From assembly GCA_015231915.1 (NCBI GenBank), contig JADGAR010000006.1, forward strand, positions 1 through 64,000: a stretch of DNA of 64,000 nucleotides, written 5' to 3'. The DNA comes from Magnetococcales bacterium (GTDB taxonomy: Bacteria; Pseudomonadota; Magnetococcia; Magnetococcales; Magnetaquicoccaceae). The notes under the pieces were generated by a model that did not search any database, was not told where the DNA came from, and worked only from the letters and a program-made list of their open reading frames with translations. Shown here piece by piece: positions 9,877 through 19,068 of the stretch (the stretch's first letter is position 1; each line of letters begins with the position of its first letter). A program made the translations under genes and the position numbers.

Positions 9877-10505
9877 CCCGCATCCTGATCGCCGATGACC
9901 ATACCCTGTTTCGCGAGGGCATCCGGACGTTTCTGCGCCAGTATCCGGAATGCAGCGCCATCGAGACCGCCGTGGACGGCGAAGATGCCCTGAACCGTCT
10001 GCAGCAGCAACCCTGGGATGTCTTGTTGCTGGATGTCTCCATGCCGGGACCCGACACGCTGGACCTTTTGCGTCGGATACGCACGGCACGGCTCGCGGTA
10101 CGGGTGATCATTCTCACGATGCACAAGGATACGGCCATGGCGCTGCGTTATCTCAAGGCGGGCGCGCACGGCTTTTTGAACAAGGACAGCGATCCGGAAC
10201 TGCTGCTCGAGGCGATCCGGCGGGTGGCAGGGGGCAGGCGGTTCCTGTCGCAGGAGCTTGCCGACCGGATGCTGGATGTCTGGGACGCAGAACCCGGCAC
10301 CCATCCCCATGCCACGTTGTCGGATCGGGAACTGACGGTCCTGTGCGCCCTGGCCTCCGGGCACAACCTGAGCGAAATCGCCCGCAAGATGGGGGTGAGT
10401 CCGCGCACGGTGAGCACCTATCGCAGCCGGGTGCTGCACAAGATGAACATGACCAGCAACGCGGAGCTGACCCGTTATGCCATTGCCCACGGATTGGTGG
10501 TCTGA
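9873..10505 (+). CDS. LuxR/NarL-family response regulator
   Basis: A 210-aa transcription regulator. The N-terminal receiver (about 1-120) shows ILIADDH, the phospho-Asp in VLLLDVSMPGPD, the conserved Thr in VIILTMHK and Lys in FLNKDSD. The C-terminal helix-turn-helix domain (about 145-210) carries the GerE/LuxR signature (LSDRELTVLCALASG, ARKMGVSPRTVSTYRSRVLHKM). The start overlaps the upstream kinase by four bases, so the two are translated together and surely form a pair. Its targets are unknown. The following glycosyltransferase gene overlaps its 3' end and is probably in the same transcript, so the cascade may control, or be tied to, protein glycosylation. Confidence 0.94.
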   Translation: MTRILIADDHTLFREGIRTFLRQYPECSAIETAVDGEDALNRLQQQPWDVLLLDVSMPGPDTLDLLRRIRTARLAVRVIILTMHKDTAMALRYLKAGAHGFLNKDSDPELLLEAIRRVAGGRRFLSQELADRMLDVWDAEPGTHPHATLSDRELTVLCALASGHNLSEIARKMGVSPRTVSTYRSRVLHKMNMTSNAELTRYAIAHGLVV

Positions 10506-12543
10506 ACTGGAGCGCCTGATGGACGCCGGGCGGGCGGAGGAGGCCCGGCGTTTGCTGGCAATGGCGCACCAGGCGGGCTGGAGCGGTGCGACCCCGGAGC
10601 GCCTGGCGATCCTGGGAGAAGAGCAGGCACGCCTGATCCGGCTGTTCGAGGCGGGCCGTTGGCCGGAACTGATCACCGAAGCGGCAGGCCAGCTTGCCCA
10701 GCGCCCCGGCGACGGCTTCGTCCGCAAGGCGCTGGGCACGGCGCTGCTCCAGCAGAACCGGCTGGCCGAGGCGGATGCTTTGCTGCTGGAGGCCGTGGCC
10801 ATCCTGCCGGAGGATGTGGAACTCCTGATCACCCTGGGGGTGACGCGCTGGCGGCAAAACCTCCTGGAGGATGCCGAAACGCTCTTGCGTCACGCCCTCG
10901 CCCGGCATCCCGGCCATGTGGCGGCCCTGTTCAACCTGGCCAACCTCCTGAACGCGCGGGGCGACGCGGACGGCGCCATCGCCGCCTGGCAGGAGGTGAT
11001 CCGCCTGGACGCACGCCATGGCCAGGCTCATTTCAATCTTTTCACCCGCCTGCTCGACCTGGGCCGCATCGATGATGCGGCACTGGCCTATCGGCAGGCG
11101 CTCGCATCGGGCACCCTCCCCCCCGGCGCGCAGCTGTTGGGCGAATTGATGCTCCCCCGCATCCCCACCTCCCAGACGGAGATCGATCATTGGCGGGAAC
11201 GCTTCCGGGAGGGGATCGCCCGACTGGAGGCGCAAAGCGGGGAACCGGGTTGGGATGCGCTGCACCGGGAGGCGTCGCTCTCCTTCTATCTGGCCTATCA
11301 CGACCGTTGCGACCGGGATCTGATCGTCGCCCTGAACCGGATGCTGCGCGCCAGGGCGCCGGTTCTGGTCCATCATGCGCCCCTCCAGACCCTGCCGCGT
11401 CCCGGAGAGCGACGCATCCGCGTCGGTTTCGTCTCCCGGTACCTGAACGACCACACCATTGGCCGGCTGAACGAGGGGTGGCTGCGGCATCTGGACCGCT
11501 CCCGGTTCGAGGTGACATTGTTCCACGCCCCAGGCGCCCGGAACGATCCGTTCCGCACCCGCCTCGACGCCCTGGCCGACGCGGCCTGCACCCTGCCGCA
11601 GGAGCTGGACGACCAACGCCGCACGATCGCCGCCGCCGCACCGGATCTTCTTTTCTATCCGGAGGTCGGGATGTCCCCGGCGGTTCATCATCTGGCCCAT
11701 GCGCGGCTGGCCCCGGTGCAAGTGGTCGGCTGGGGCCATCCGGACACCACCGGGTTGCCGACCGTGGATTATTTTCTCTCTTCTGCCCTGATCGAACCGG
11801 AGGGGGCGGAGGCCCACTACAGCGAACGCCTGATCCGGCTGCACCGTCTGCCGTGTTGTTATCCGGTTCCGGAACTGCCCGCAAAAATGCCGACGCAGGC
11901 GGAACTGGGCGTGCCGGAGCACGGACGGATCTACGCCTGTCCGCAGACCCAGTTCAAACTCCATCCGGCGTTCGACCGCGTGCTGAGCGACATCGCGACG
12001 GGGGATCCCGACGGCTGCATCGTGCTGCTGGAGTGGCGTGAGCCATCCTGGACCGGGCTGCTCAGGGCGCGCTGGGCCAAAAGTCACCCGCTCCTGCCGG
12101 AACGGGTCCGCTTTCTGCCGCTGCTGCCCAGGGAGCACTATCTCGCCCTGCTCGCCCAGGTGGACGTGCTGCTGGATCCCATCCATTTCGGCAGCGGCAA
12201 CACCTTCTACGAGGCCATGGCGGTGGGGACGCCGGTGGTCACCTGGCCGGGACGGTTCATGCGTGGCCGGATCGTGGCGGGGGGCTATCGACAGATGGAA
12301 ATCGCCGCTCCCCCGGTGGCGAAGGAGCTGGCAGACTACGCCCCCCTGGCACTGGCCTTCGCCCATGACGAGGCACGGCGACTGGCCTTCACCCAAGAGG
12401 TCGCCGGCAAGCGGGCCAGCCTGTTCGACGACCGGAGCGTCGTGAGAGAATTCGCGTCCTTTCTGCAGGCCGCAGTGGCGGCGGCGGGCGCCGGAACGCG
12501 CCTGCCAGAGGGGTGGCGACCCCCGCAGGGACGCGCTGGTTGA
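10477..12543 (+). CDS. TPR protein with SPINDLY/OGT-like (GT41) glycosyltransferase domain
   Basis: A 688-aa protein. About six TPR units fill residues 1-220. The C-terminal half is a GT41-type glycosyltransferase: RIRVGFVSRYLNDHTIG, the PVQVVGWGHPDTTG motif (family form PxQVxWxGYPxTTG), a YFLSSALIEP segment, and a nucleotide-sugar motif FGSGNTFYEAMAVGTPVVTW. Family members put GlcNAc or another sugar on Ser/Thr of proteins, and bacterial ones often modify flagellins. The start at 10477 overlaps the regulator gene by 29 bases and keeps the first TPR helix (WSELERLMDAGRAEEARRLL). An alternative ATG at 10519 has a better-spaced GGAG but would cut that helix. It ends the signalling operon. Substrate unknown; flagellin or pilin is a guess based on the motility content of the window. 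Confidence 0.85.
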   Translation: MPLPTDWWSELERLMDAGRAEEARRLLAMAHQAGWSGATPERLAILGEEQARLIRLFEAGRWPELITEAAGQLAQRPGDGFVRKALGTALLQQNRLAEADALLLEAVAILPEDVELLITLGVTRWRQNLLEDAETLLRHALARHPGHVAALFNLANLLNARGDADGAIAAWQEVIRLDARHGQAHFNLFTRLLDLGRIDDAALAYRQALASGTLPPGAQLLGELMLPRIPTSQTEIDHWRERFREGIARLEAQSGEPGWDALHREASLSFYLAYHDRCDRDLIVALNRMLRARAPVLVHHAPLQTLPRPGERRIRVGFVSRYLNDHTIGRLNEGWLRHLDRSRFEVTLFHAPGARNDPFRTRLDALADAACTLPQELDDQRRTIAAAAPDLLFYPEVGMSPAVHHLAHARLAPVQVVGWGHPDTTGLPTVDYFLSSALIEPEGAEAHYSERLIRLHRLPCCYPVPELPAKMPTQAELGVPEHGRIYACPQTQFKLHPAFDRVLSDIATGDPDGCIVLLEWREPSWTGLLRARWAKSHPLLPERVRFLPLLPREHYLALLAQVDVLLDPIHFGSGNTFYEAMAVGTPVVTWPGRFMRGRIVAGGYRQMEIAAPPVAKELADYAPLALAFAHDEARRLAFTQEVAGKRASLFDDRSVVREFASFLQAAVAAAGAGTRLPEGWRPPQGRAG

Positions 12544-12974
12544 AAACGCATTCCAGAATCCGAACAATCAGCCCGTCAACGTCACATCGTCTCCGGTCAT
12601 GGGGTCTCTCCCCCGTTCGGCAAACCGGATTTCCAGAACCGGTGTGACATGGGTGGCGGTAGCATCGGACGCATCCCTTTTTGCCCGATGTTAAAGGGAC
12701 AGATATTTGGCGAGATATATATAGCAATTAATAGCGACAAGGTATCGTCCGGTTATCTCCTGAAACCTCTTGCCAAGGATGCGCACCTGGACGACAGACA
12801 CACCCTGACTTTGCACCAAATCGACACCAGAAGGGGCATGTTTTACAGAGTTCAGGAAAATTCTGGAGAGGAGAGAGAAAAGAGTACGAATTCCGATTCC
12901 TGCAGCTCTGCTCATTACCTAGGTCGTTTGCGAACTCTTTTGACCAACCATTGATAAAAAAGACTTTTTGAGAC
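12544..12974. other. AT-rich gap without a convincing gene
   Basis: Between the GT41 gene and the terminator there are about 430 bases, clearly richer in A and T than the flanks, especially 12690-12960. Open frames of about 100 codons exist on both strands (for example plus strand 12649-12954), but none has a clear ribosome site, a recognisable domain or the codon pattern of the genome. I see no repeat or RNA structure here. It may be eroded foreign DNA next to a tRNA gene. Confidence 0.4.
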
Positions 12975-13003
12975 AAAAAAACCGCCTGAATTGGCGGTTT
13001 TTT
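12975..13003 (-). terminator. Bidirectional rho-independent terminator, serves tRNA-Glu
   Basis: A stem CCGCC / GGCGG with a six-base loop (TGAATT) is flanked by a run of A on the left and T on the right, so the A-T pairs extend the stem and give a T tract on either strand. It lies 27 bases past the 3' end of tRNA-Glu (minus strand) and could also stop transcripts coming from the GT41 operon. Confidence 0.8.
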
Positions 13004-13030
13004 ATCGTATAAAAACAACTTAACTTAAAA

Positions 13031-13106
13031 TGGCGTCCCCAACGGGAATCGAACCCGTGTTACCGGCGTGAGAGGCCAGCGTCCTAGGCCGCTAGACGAT
13101 GAGGAC
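13031..13106 (-). tRNA. tRNA-Glu (anticodon CTC)
   Basis: A 76-base tRNA on the minus strand. The acceptor arms GTCCTCA and TGGGGAC pair (with one G-T), the discriminator base is G and the CCA end is encoded. The T arm holds GGTTCGAATCC. The anticodon stem CTGGC/GCCGG closes a loop CTCTCAC, placing CTC at positions 34-36, which reads GAG. The D arm and the overall sequence closely follow bacterial tRNA-Glu. A separate TTC isoacceptor for GAA must lie elsewhere in the genome. Confidence 0.96.
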
Positions 13107-13127
13107 AGGGTGTGCGGCAAGTACGTT

Positions 13128-13156
13128 CTTTTACTCCGAGTCGAAGCGTGGGGCAA
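13128..13156 (-). promoter_or_regulatory. Possible promoter of tRNA-Glu
   Basis: Minus-strand TTGCCC (13151-13156) and TAAAAG (13128-13133) are 17 bases apart, with the -10 element 21 bases upstream of the mature tRNA 5' end, a usual distance for a short leader. Both boxes deviate from consensus. The rest of the 205-base gap to topB (13107-13311) holds nothing else I can identify. Confidence 0.3.
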
Positions 13157-13311
13157 GCTTTTTTTTTACACAAGACGCGGTTTTTTTGCTCCTTCCAACA
13201 GCAGAGTACCCGAGGGGATCAGGCGATCACAAAGGATTGCCGGCAAATCATGTCGCTTGGCGTTTCCGGGGCGAGGGGCGCAGAGATTTTGGCAACACAT
13301 CGCCAATGCGC

Positions 13312-15303
13312 TTACCCTGCAACATCAGGCAACACCCCTTTGCAAGCCGGATAACCCGCACAGCCCAAAAACGGCCCGCGGGCGCTGCGTCTGCGACGCA
13401 TGGGGCGACCACAGGCGGGGCAAGGGGGCAGGGCCGAGGGTGCGGCGGGCGGAAATCCGGGCATCGGCAGCGCGGCGCGCTCCTTGACGCGGGCCACCAC
13501 GCGGGCAACCCACGACGCCGATTTCTGCTGAAATGCCTCCAGGGAACCGGTGCCACGGGCGATTTCGTCCAGGGCCTGCTCCCAGACCGCCGTGGTGGCC
13601 GGATCGGTGACGCTGTGCGGGAGCATGTCCACCAGCATGCGGCCAGAAGGGGCACTGACCAGATCCTTGCGACCCTCCCGGACCAACAGTGCACGTTTCA
13701 AAAGATTCTCGATGATGGTGGCACGGGTCGCCTCGGTACCGATCCCGGCGGTCTCTTTCAGAATCTTGGCAAGACTGGGGTCCTTGACACTCCGACCAAT
13801 GTTCTTCATGGCCTGTATCAACGTCCCCTCGGTATAACGGGCCGGCGGTTTGGTCGTTTTTTCTTCCAGGCGCGCTTCCGTTACCCGCGCAGGCTCGCCA
13901 GGACGCACCCGGGGAAGAAAAAAGTCCTCCTCCTTGGCCTCCGGGGACGGCTCCTCCCCCCGCATCACCCGCTTCCAGCCGGGATCGACCTCCACGCGAC
14001 CGGTGGCACGAAATTTTTCACCACAGATCGTCAACTCGATCACGGTACGATCATAACTAAATAAATTATAAAACTGTGCAATATACAAACTGGCAATAAC
14101 ATCGAACAGGCGCAACTCCTCCCCGGACAGTTTTGCCAATCCGGTCAAAGCACCGGTGGGGATGATGCCGTGATGGGCGGTGATCTTGCCGTCGTCCCAG
14201 GCACGGGAACGCAATGAGGGGTCCGCACCCTGCACGGCCTCCACCAGTGCCGGGCCGGCATCGGCCAGGGAACGCAGAATCCGAGGGGCATCGGAAAATT
14301 GGCTCACCGGCAGATGGCGACAGTCGGTGCGCGGATAGGTGATCGCCTTGTGGGTCTCGTACAAGGACTGGGCGATGTCCAGGGTCTTTTTTGCGCTCCA
14401 GCCCCAACGGCGCGAGGCCTCCTGTTGCAGGGTGGCCAGGTCCGGCGGCAACGGCGGCGGCTCCCGCATCCGTTTGGTCTCGGCCTTGTCCACCGTTCCG
14501 GTCGCCCCGGCTACCCGGCTGGCCACCGACTCGGCGGCACGCTTGTCCGTGCATCGCCCCTCCCCGTCCGCCAAGGCGGCTGGCGGCACCCACCTGGCGC
14601 GCAACTCCCCCTGCTCCACCCGCGCGCTCACCCGCACCTCGAAATAAGGCACAGGGTGAAAATTCTCGATCTCCCGGTCCCGGTCCACCACCAGCTTCAA
14701 CGTGGGGGTTTGCACCCGACCAACGGTCAACACCCCATCGTGACCGACGTTGCGCCCCAACAAGGTAAAAGCGCGGGACAGGTTGATCCCCACCAGCCAG
14801 TCGGCCCGGGCGCGACCGATGCCCGCCCGGTAGAGAGGTTCGCTCCACTGGCCGGGACGCATGGCCGCCAACGCCTTGCGAATACTGACATCATCCAGCG
14901 CGGAGAGCCACAACCGGGATACCTCGCCCCGATACCCGCACTCCTCCAGGATCTCGCGGGCAATGGTCTCCCCCTCCCGGTCGGCGTCGGTGGCGATGAC
15001 CACCGCCACGCTTTCCCGCAACAACCGTTCGATCACCGCCAACTGGCGGGCAGTGCCGGACTTCGCGCGCCTTTGCCAGCGCTCCGGCACGATGGGCAGA
15101 GACTCCAGTCGCCAGGAACGCCAGGCGGCCTGATAATCCTCCGGCATCCACATCTCCAGCAGATGCCCAAGACACCAGCTCACCCGCACCCCTCCCCCCT
15201 CCAGATAGCCCTCCCGCCTGCCGGCGGCCCCGAGAATCCGGGCGATGTCCCTGGCCTGGGAAGGCTTCTCGCACAAATAAAGGGTGGAGCGGGATGGCGG
15301 CAT
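13312..15303 (-). CDS. topB: DNA topoisomerase III (type IA)
   Basis: A 663-aa type IA topoisomerase, close to E. coli TopB in length (653). The Toprim domain opens the protein ([17 protein letters not shown]) and contains the metal-binding ATDADREGE. The catalytic Tyr lies in [11 protein letters not shown]. The C-terminus carries a four-Cys zinc motif (CPACGRP, then CAGYPAC), as in topoisomerase zinc ribbons. It relaxes negative supercoils and decatenates single-stranded regions, for instance at replication intermediates. The ATG at 15303 lies 12 bases past the gap stop and has only a weak ribosome site, suggesting coupling to gap; a few upstream codons could still belong. Opening with LYLCEKPSQ points to topB rather than topA. 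Confidence 0.93.
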   Translation of the reverse strand: MPPSRSTLYLCEKPSQARDIARILGAAGRREGYLEGGGVRVSWCLGHLLEMWMPEDYQAAWRSWRLESLPIVPERWQRRAKSGTARQLAVIERLLRESVAVVIATDADREGETIAREILEECGYRGEVSRLWLSALDDVSIRKALAAMRPGQWSEPLYRAGIGRARADWLVGINLSRAFTLLGRNVGHDGVLTVGRVQTPTLKLVVDRDREIENFHPVPYFEVRVSARVEQGELRARWVPPAALADGEGRCTDKRAAESVASRVAGATGTVDKAETKRMREPPPLPPDLATLQQEASRRWGWSAKKTLDIAQSLYETHKAITYPRTDCRHLPVSQFSDAPRILRSLADAGPALVEAVQGADPSLRSRAWDDGKITAHHGIIPTGALTGLAKLSGEELRLFDVIASLYIAQFYNLFSYDRTVIELTICGEKFRATGRVEVDPGWKRVMRGEEPSPEAKEEDFFLPRVRPGEPARVTEARLEEKTTKPPARYTEGTLIQAMKNIGRSVKDPSLAKILKETAGIGTEATRATIIENLLKRALLVREGRKDLVSAPSGRMLVDMLPHSVTDPATTAVWEQALDEIARGTGSLEAFQQKSASWVARVVARVKERAALPMPGFPPAAPSALPPCPACGRPMRRRRSARGPFLGCAGYPACKGVLPDVAG

Positions 15304-15314
15304 GCCCGCTACCG

Positions 15315-16316
15315 TCAGATTTCCATGGCCTGCATGTGCAGGATCAGATCCAGCAACCGGTGGGCATAACCCCATTCGTTATTATACCAACTCATCACCT
15401 TGACCGTGGAGGCGATGACCCGGGTGGACAGACCATCGACAATGGAAGAACGGGCATCGTCACGGAAGTCGCTGGAGACCAGCGGCTCCATGGTGAACCC
15501 CAGATAACGGCTCTGCGCCTCCTGCAGCGCCTGATTCACCTCCTCCGTGGTGCAGTCGCGCTCCACCTCCATGACCACATCCATCAGAGAGATGTTGGCG
15601 GTGGGCACCCGCACCGAAATGCCGTCGAAACGCCCGGCCAACTCCGGGATGACCAGACCGATGGCCGCAGCCGCCCCGGTGGTGGTGGGAATGATCGAGG
15701 TGGCCGCAGCGCGGGCGCGACGCAGGTCGTTGTGCGGCGAATCGAGAAGACGCTGATCGTTGGTATAGGCATGCACCGTGGAAATCATGCCGCGCCGCAG
15801 ACCGAACCGGTCCAGAATGACCCGCGCCACCGGGGCCAGGCAGTTGGTGGTGCAGGAGGCGTTGGAAACCACCCGATCCCGGGCCGGGTCGTACTCGTCC
15901 TCGTTGATCCCCATCACCATGGTCTTGACTTCGCCCCTGGCCGGCGCGGTGATCACCACCCGGCGGGCGCCGCCTTGCAGATGCCGGCCCGCCATCTCCA
16001 GATTGACGAACCGTCCGGAGGACTCCACCACGAAATCCACCCCATGCCGATGCCAGGGAATCTCCCCGGGATCCGCGCAGGCGTGAAACTGCGTTGCCCG
16101 TCCTCCAACCCGCATCAGGCTCCCGGCCAGTTCCAACGACTGCGGCAGCGGACCCATCACCGAGTCGTATTTCAGCAAATGGGCCAGAATCTCCGGCGAC
16201 GCCGGATCGTTGATCGCCACGATCTCCATGTCGGCAAACAAGGGATCGTGCAGCGCAGCGCGGAACATGGACCTGCCGATACGTCCAAATCCGTTGATCC
16301 CAATACGAATCGTCAT
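15315..16316 (-). CDS. gap: Glyceraldehyde-3-phosphate dehydrogenase
   Basis: A 333-aa type I GAPDH. The Rossmann opening [13 protein letters not shown], Asp in AINDPAS (favouring NAD) and the active-site Cys in [12 protein letters not shown] are intact. Further family motifs are [29 protein letters not shown] and the end motif [15 protein letters not shown]. It converts glyceraldehyde 3-phosphate to 1,3-bisphosphoglycerate in glycolysis, or the reverse. GGAAGGGTGGAAG just before the ATG is a strong ribosome site. The usual pgk partner does not follow; topB does. The 213-base gap to the divergent aminotransferase gene (16317-16529) should hold both promoters, none of which stood out. Confidence 0.97.
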   Translation of the reverse strand: MTIRIGINGFGRIGRSMFRAALHDPLFADMEIVAINDPASPEILAHLLKYDSVMGPLPQSLELAGSLMRVGGRATQFHACADPGEIPWHRHGVDFVVESSGRFVNLEMAGRHLQGGARRVVITAPARGEVKTMVMGINEDEYDPARDRVVSNASCTTNCLAPVARVILDRFGLRRGMISTVHAYTNDQRLLDSPHNDLRRARAAATSIIPTTTGAAAAIGLVIPELAGRFDGISVRVPTANISLMDVVMEVERDCTTEEVNQALQEAQSRYLGFTMEPLVSSDFRDDARSSIVDGLSTRVIASTVKVMSWYNNEWGYAHRLLDLILHMQAMEI

Positions 16317-16529
16317 CTTCCACCCTTCCTCGAGACCAATGTGTCACCCCACCCGACAAGACATCTTGCCAGATCGGGCGCCCTTTGTTCAAGTCGCTGC
16401 CGCAAGGCTGCGATTTTCACTTTCTTTCCTTCTCTCCCATGGGGTATGCTGTCAGCTTGCCGATGTTTTCGCAACTCAATCCACTTTCTTTTCGCCCCAA
16501 TAAAAACATTCTACAGCGACATCGATAAC

Positions 16530-17720
16530 ATGGAAGAATTTCAACGAATTCAGCGACTCCCTCCCTACGTCTTCGCCGTGGTCAACGATCTCAAATACGC
16601 AGCCCGGCAAAAAGGAGAGGATATCATCGATTTCGGCATGGGCAACCCGGACCAGCCCACTCCGAAACACATCGTGGACCGCCTCTGCGAAGCGGCGCAG
16701 GAGGGACGCAATCACCGCTACTCCCTCTCCAAGGGGATCCCCGGCCTGCGCAAGGCGATCTGCTCCTTCTACCAGCGCCGCTTCCAGGTGGACCTCGACC
16801 CCGCCACCGAGGCCATCGTCACCATCGGCTCCAAGGAAGGGATCTCCCACCTCGCCCTGGCCATGACCAATCCGGGCGACACGGTGATGGTCCCCAACCC
16901 CGCCTATCCCATCCATGCCTACAGCTTCGTCCTGGCCGGGGCCGACATCCGGCATGTCCCCCTGGGACCTCACTACGACTTCTTTTTCGAACTGACCAAG
17001 GCCATCAAGACCACCTGGCCAAAACCCAAGGCCATGGTGGTCAACTTCCCCTCCAACCCGACAGCACAGGTGGTCGATCTTGATTTTTATCACAAAATCA
17101 ACGAATTCGCCAAGGAACACGACCTGTTCGTCATCTCCGACATCGCCTATTCGGAAATCTGCTTCGACGGCTATCAGGCCCCCAGCATGTTGCAGGTCCC
17201 CGGCGCCAAGGAGCGCTGCATCGAGTTCCACTCCCTCTCCAAGACCTACAACATGCCCGGCTGGCGTGTCGGCTTCGCGGTGGGGTGCCCGCGCCTGATC
17301 TATGCCCTCGGACGCATCAAGTCCTATCTGGACTACGGGATGTTCCAGCCCATCCAGATTGCCGCCGCCATCGCCCTGAACGGCCCCCAGGAGTGCATCC
17401 GCGAGACCTGCGAGATCTATCAGGTCCGCCGCGACGTGCTGGTGGACGGACTCAACCGTGCCGGCTGGCAGGTGGACAAACCCCTGGCTTCCATGTTCGT
17501 CTGGGCCGAGATCCCGGAAGAATACCGCAAGCTCGGCTCGCTGGAATTCGCCAAGCTGTTGCTCAAGGAGGCCAAGGTGGCGGTCAGTCCCGGAGTGGGC
17601 TTCGGACAGTACGGCGACGACTACGTCCGCCTTGCCCTGATCGAGAACGAACACCGCACCAGACAGGCCGTTCGAGGCATCCGCCGCTTCATGAATCTCG
17701 GTGGCGACGTGGCCCAATGA
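16530..17720 (+). CDS. alaC: PLP-dependent aminotransferase, AlaC/LL-DAP aminotransferase-like
   Basis: A 396-aa class I/II aminotransferase. The family shows in [14 protein letters not shown], the substrate-side [20 protein letters not shown], the Asp-Tyr pair [14 protein letters not shown], and the PLP lysine in [18 protein letters not shown]. AlaC-type enzymes make alanine from pyruvate and glutamate; the LL-diaminopimelate aminotransferase subgroup is very close in sequence, so the substrate is not certain. The start at 16530 has no strong ribosome site, but the conserved N-terminal region begins at once ([15 protein letters not shown]). It is followed after 31 bases by hom, an arrangement seen in many proteobacteria. 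Confidence 0.88.
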   Translation: MEEFQRIQRLPPYVFAVVNDLKYAARQKGEDIIDFGMGNPDQPTPKHIVDRLCEAAQEGRNHRYSLSKGIPGLRKAICSFYQRRFQVDLDPATEAIVTIGSKEGISHLALAMTNPGDTVMVPNPAYPIHAYSFVLAGADIRHVPLGPHYDFFFELTKAIKTTWPKPKAMVVNFPSNPTAQVVDLDFYHKINEFAKEHDLFVISDIAYSEICFDGYQAPSMLQVPGAKERCIEFHSLSKTYNMPGWRVGFAVGCPRLIYALGRIKSYLDYGMFQPIQIAAAIALNGPQECIRETCEIYQVRRDVLVDGLNRAGWQVDKPLASMFVWAEIPEEYRKLGSLEFAKLLLKEAKVAVSPGVGFGQYGDDYVRLALIENEHRTRQAVRGIRRFMNLGGDVAQ

Positions 17721-17751
17721 GCCGACGACACGAAAAATAAGGAGAACCCCT

Positions 17752-19062
17752 TTGGAAACCTTGCGTATCGGGATGTTGGGTTTTGGAACCGTGGGCCGGG
17801 GCGTGGCCGATCTGCTGCTCAACCAGCCGGAACTGCTCGCCCAGCGCACCGGCATGAAGTTGCGTCTGGTCCGTATCGCCACCCGGACCCCGGAACGGGA
17901 CCGGGGACTGCGCCTGGGCAACACCGAGGTGACCGGCAACGTCCACCGGGTCGTGGACGCCGATGACCTGGACGTGGTGGTGGAACTGATCGGCGGGATC
18001 ATTCCGACCCGCGATCTGGTCAGTCGCGCCTTGGAGACCCGCAAACACGTCATCACCGCCAACAAGGCCCTGATCGCCGAATTCGGCAGCGAACTGTTCG
18101 CCATGGCCCATGCCCATGGCGTCCAACTGAGCTTCGAGGCGGCGGTGGCCGGGGCGGTCCCGGTCATCAAGGCCCTGCGCGAGAGCCTGGCGGGCAATCG
18201 CATCGACCTGATCTACGGCATTCTCAACGGCACCTGCAATTACATCCTGACGGAAATGCGCCTCAAAAAGCTGCCGTTTCACCAGGTGCTGGCCGATGCC
18301 CAGGCCAAGGGCTTTGCCGAGGCCGATCCCTCCTTCGACGTGGACGGCATCGACGCGGCCCACAAACTGGCGATCCTTTCGGCCATCGCCTTCCGCACCC
18401 ATCTGGACTTCCCGCGCATCAGCCTGGAGGGAATCCGGCACATCTCCGACGTGGACATCCAGTGGGCGGAGAAGATGGATTACCGGATCAAGCTGCTCGC
18501 CCTGGCCCGGCTTCAGGAGGGACTGCTGGAATTCGCGGTGCGGCCAATCATGGTGCCCAAACATTCGATGGTGGCGGCGGTGGAAGGGGTCTACAACGCG
18601 GTGTTCGTGCGCGGGGATTTCTCCGGAACCACCATGTATCACGGACGCGGGGCCGGGGAGCGTCCCACGGCCAGCGCCGTGGTGGCGGATCTGGTGGATC
18701 TGGCCCGCGATCTGCGCTCGGGCGGCAAGGGACGCCTCCCGCCCCTCGGCGTCCCGTTCCACCATTTGCGCACCCTGCCGATCCAGAACGCCGCACAGCG
18801 CCATGGGACCTTTTATCTGCGCCTGGCCGTGGCGGATCGCCCCGGTGTCCTGGCAGAGGTTTCGGCAATTCTGGCAAGGCACGGGATCTCCCTGGACGCC
18901 GTGCATCAGGAAGGACGCTCCCATGTGGAGGCCGTGCCTTTGATCATGGTGACCCACGAGACCACGGAAGAGAGGATCTCCCTGGCGATGGGGGAAATCG
19001 AGACACTGGAATCGGTGCGCGAACCCCCGCGCACGATTCGCATCGAATCCGGTCTGGCCTGA
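17752..19062 (+). CDS. hom: Homoserine dehydrogenase with ACT domain
   Basis: A 436-aa enzyme of threonine and methionine synthesis reducing aspartate semialdehyde to homoserine. The start is a TTG at 17752 with AAGGAG eight bases upstream; longer reading would run into the preceding gene. The NAD(P) loop is LRIGMLGFGTVGRGV; the catalytic region has VITANKALIAE and EAAVAGAVPVIKALRE, then GILNGTCNYILTEM and the Lys/Asp segment AKGFAEADPSFDVDGIDAAHK. A C-terminal ACT domain (about residues 360-430, DRPGVLAEVSAILARHGISLDAV) usually gives feedback control by threonine. Aspartate kinase and thrC are not adjacent. Confidence 0.96.
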   Translation: METLRIGMLGFGTVGRGVADLLLNQPELLAQRTGMKLRLVRIATRTPERDRGLRLGNTEVTGNVHRVVDADDLDVVVELIGGIIPTRDLVSRALETRKHVITANKALIAEFGSELFAMAHAHGVQLSFEAAVAGAVPVIKALRESLAGNRIDLIYGILNGTCNYILTEMRLKKLPFHQVLADAQAKGFAEADPSFDVDGIDAAHKLAILSAIAFRTHLDFPRISLEGIRHISDVDIQWAEKMDYRIKLLALARLQEGLLEFAVRPIMVPKHSMVAAVEGVYNAVFVRGDFSGTTMYHGRGAGERPTASAVVADLVDLARDLRSGGKGRLPPLGVPFHHLRTLPIQNAAQRHGTFYLRLAVADRPGVLAEVSAILARHGISLDAVHQEGRSHVEAVPLIMVTHETTEERISLAMGEIETLESVREPPRTIRIESGLA

Positions 19063-19068
19063 AACACC

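Noticed and set aside
12649-12954. 101-codon frame in the AT-rich gap
   Set aside because: No ribosome site, no domain, odd composition; kept only as part of the gap description.
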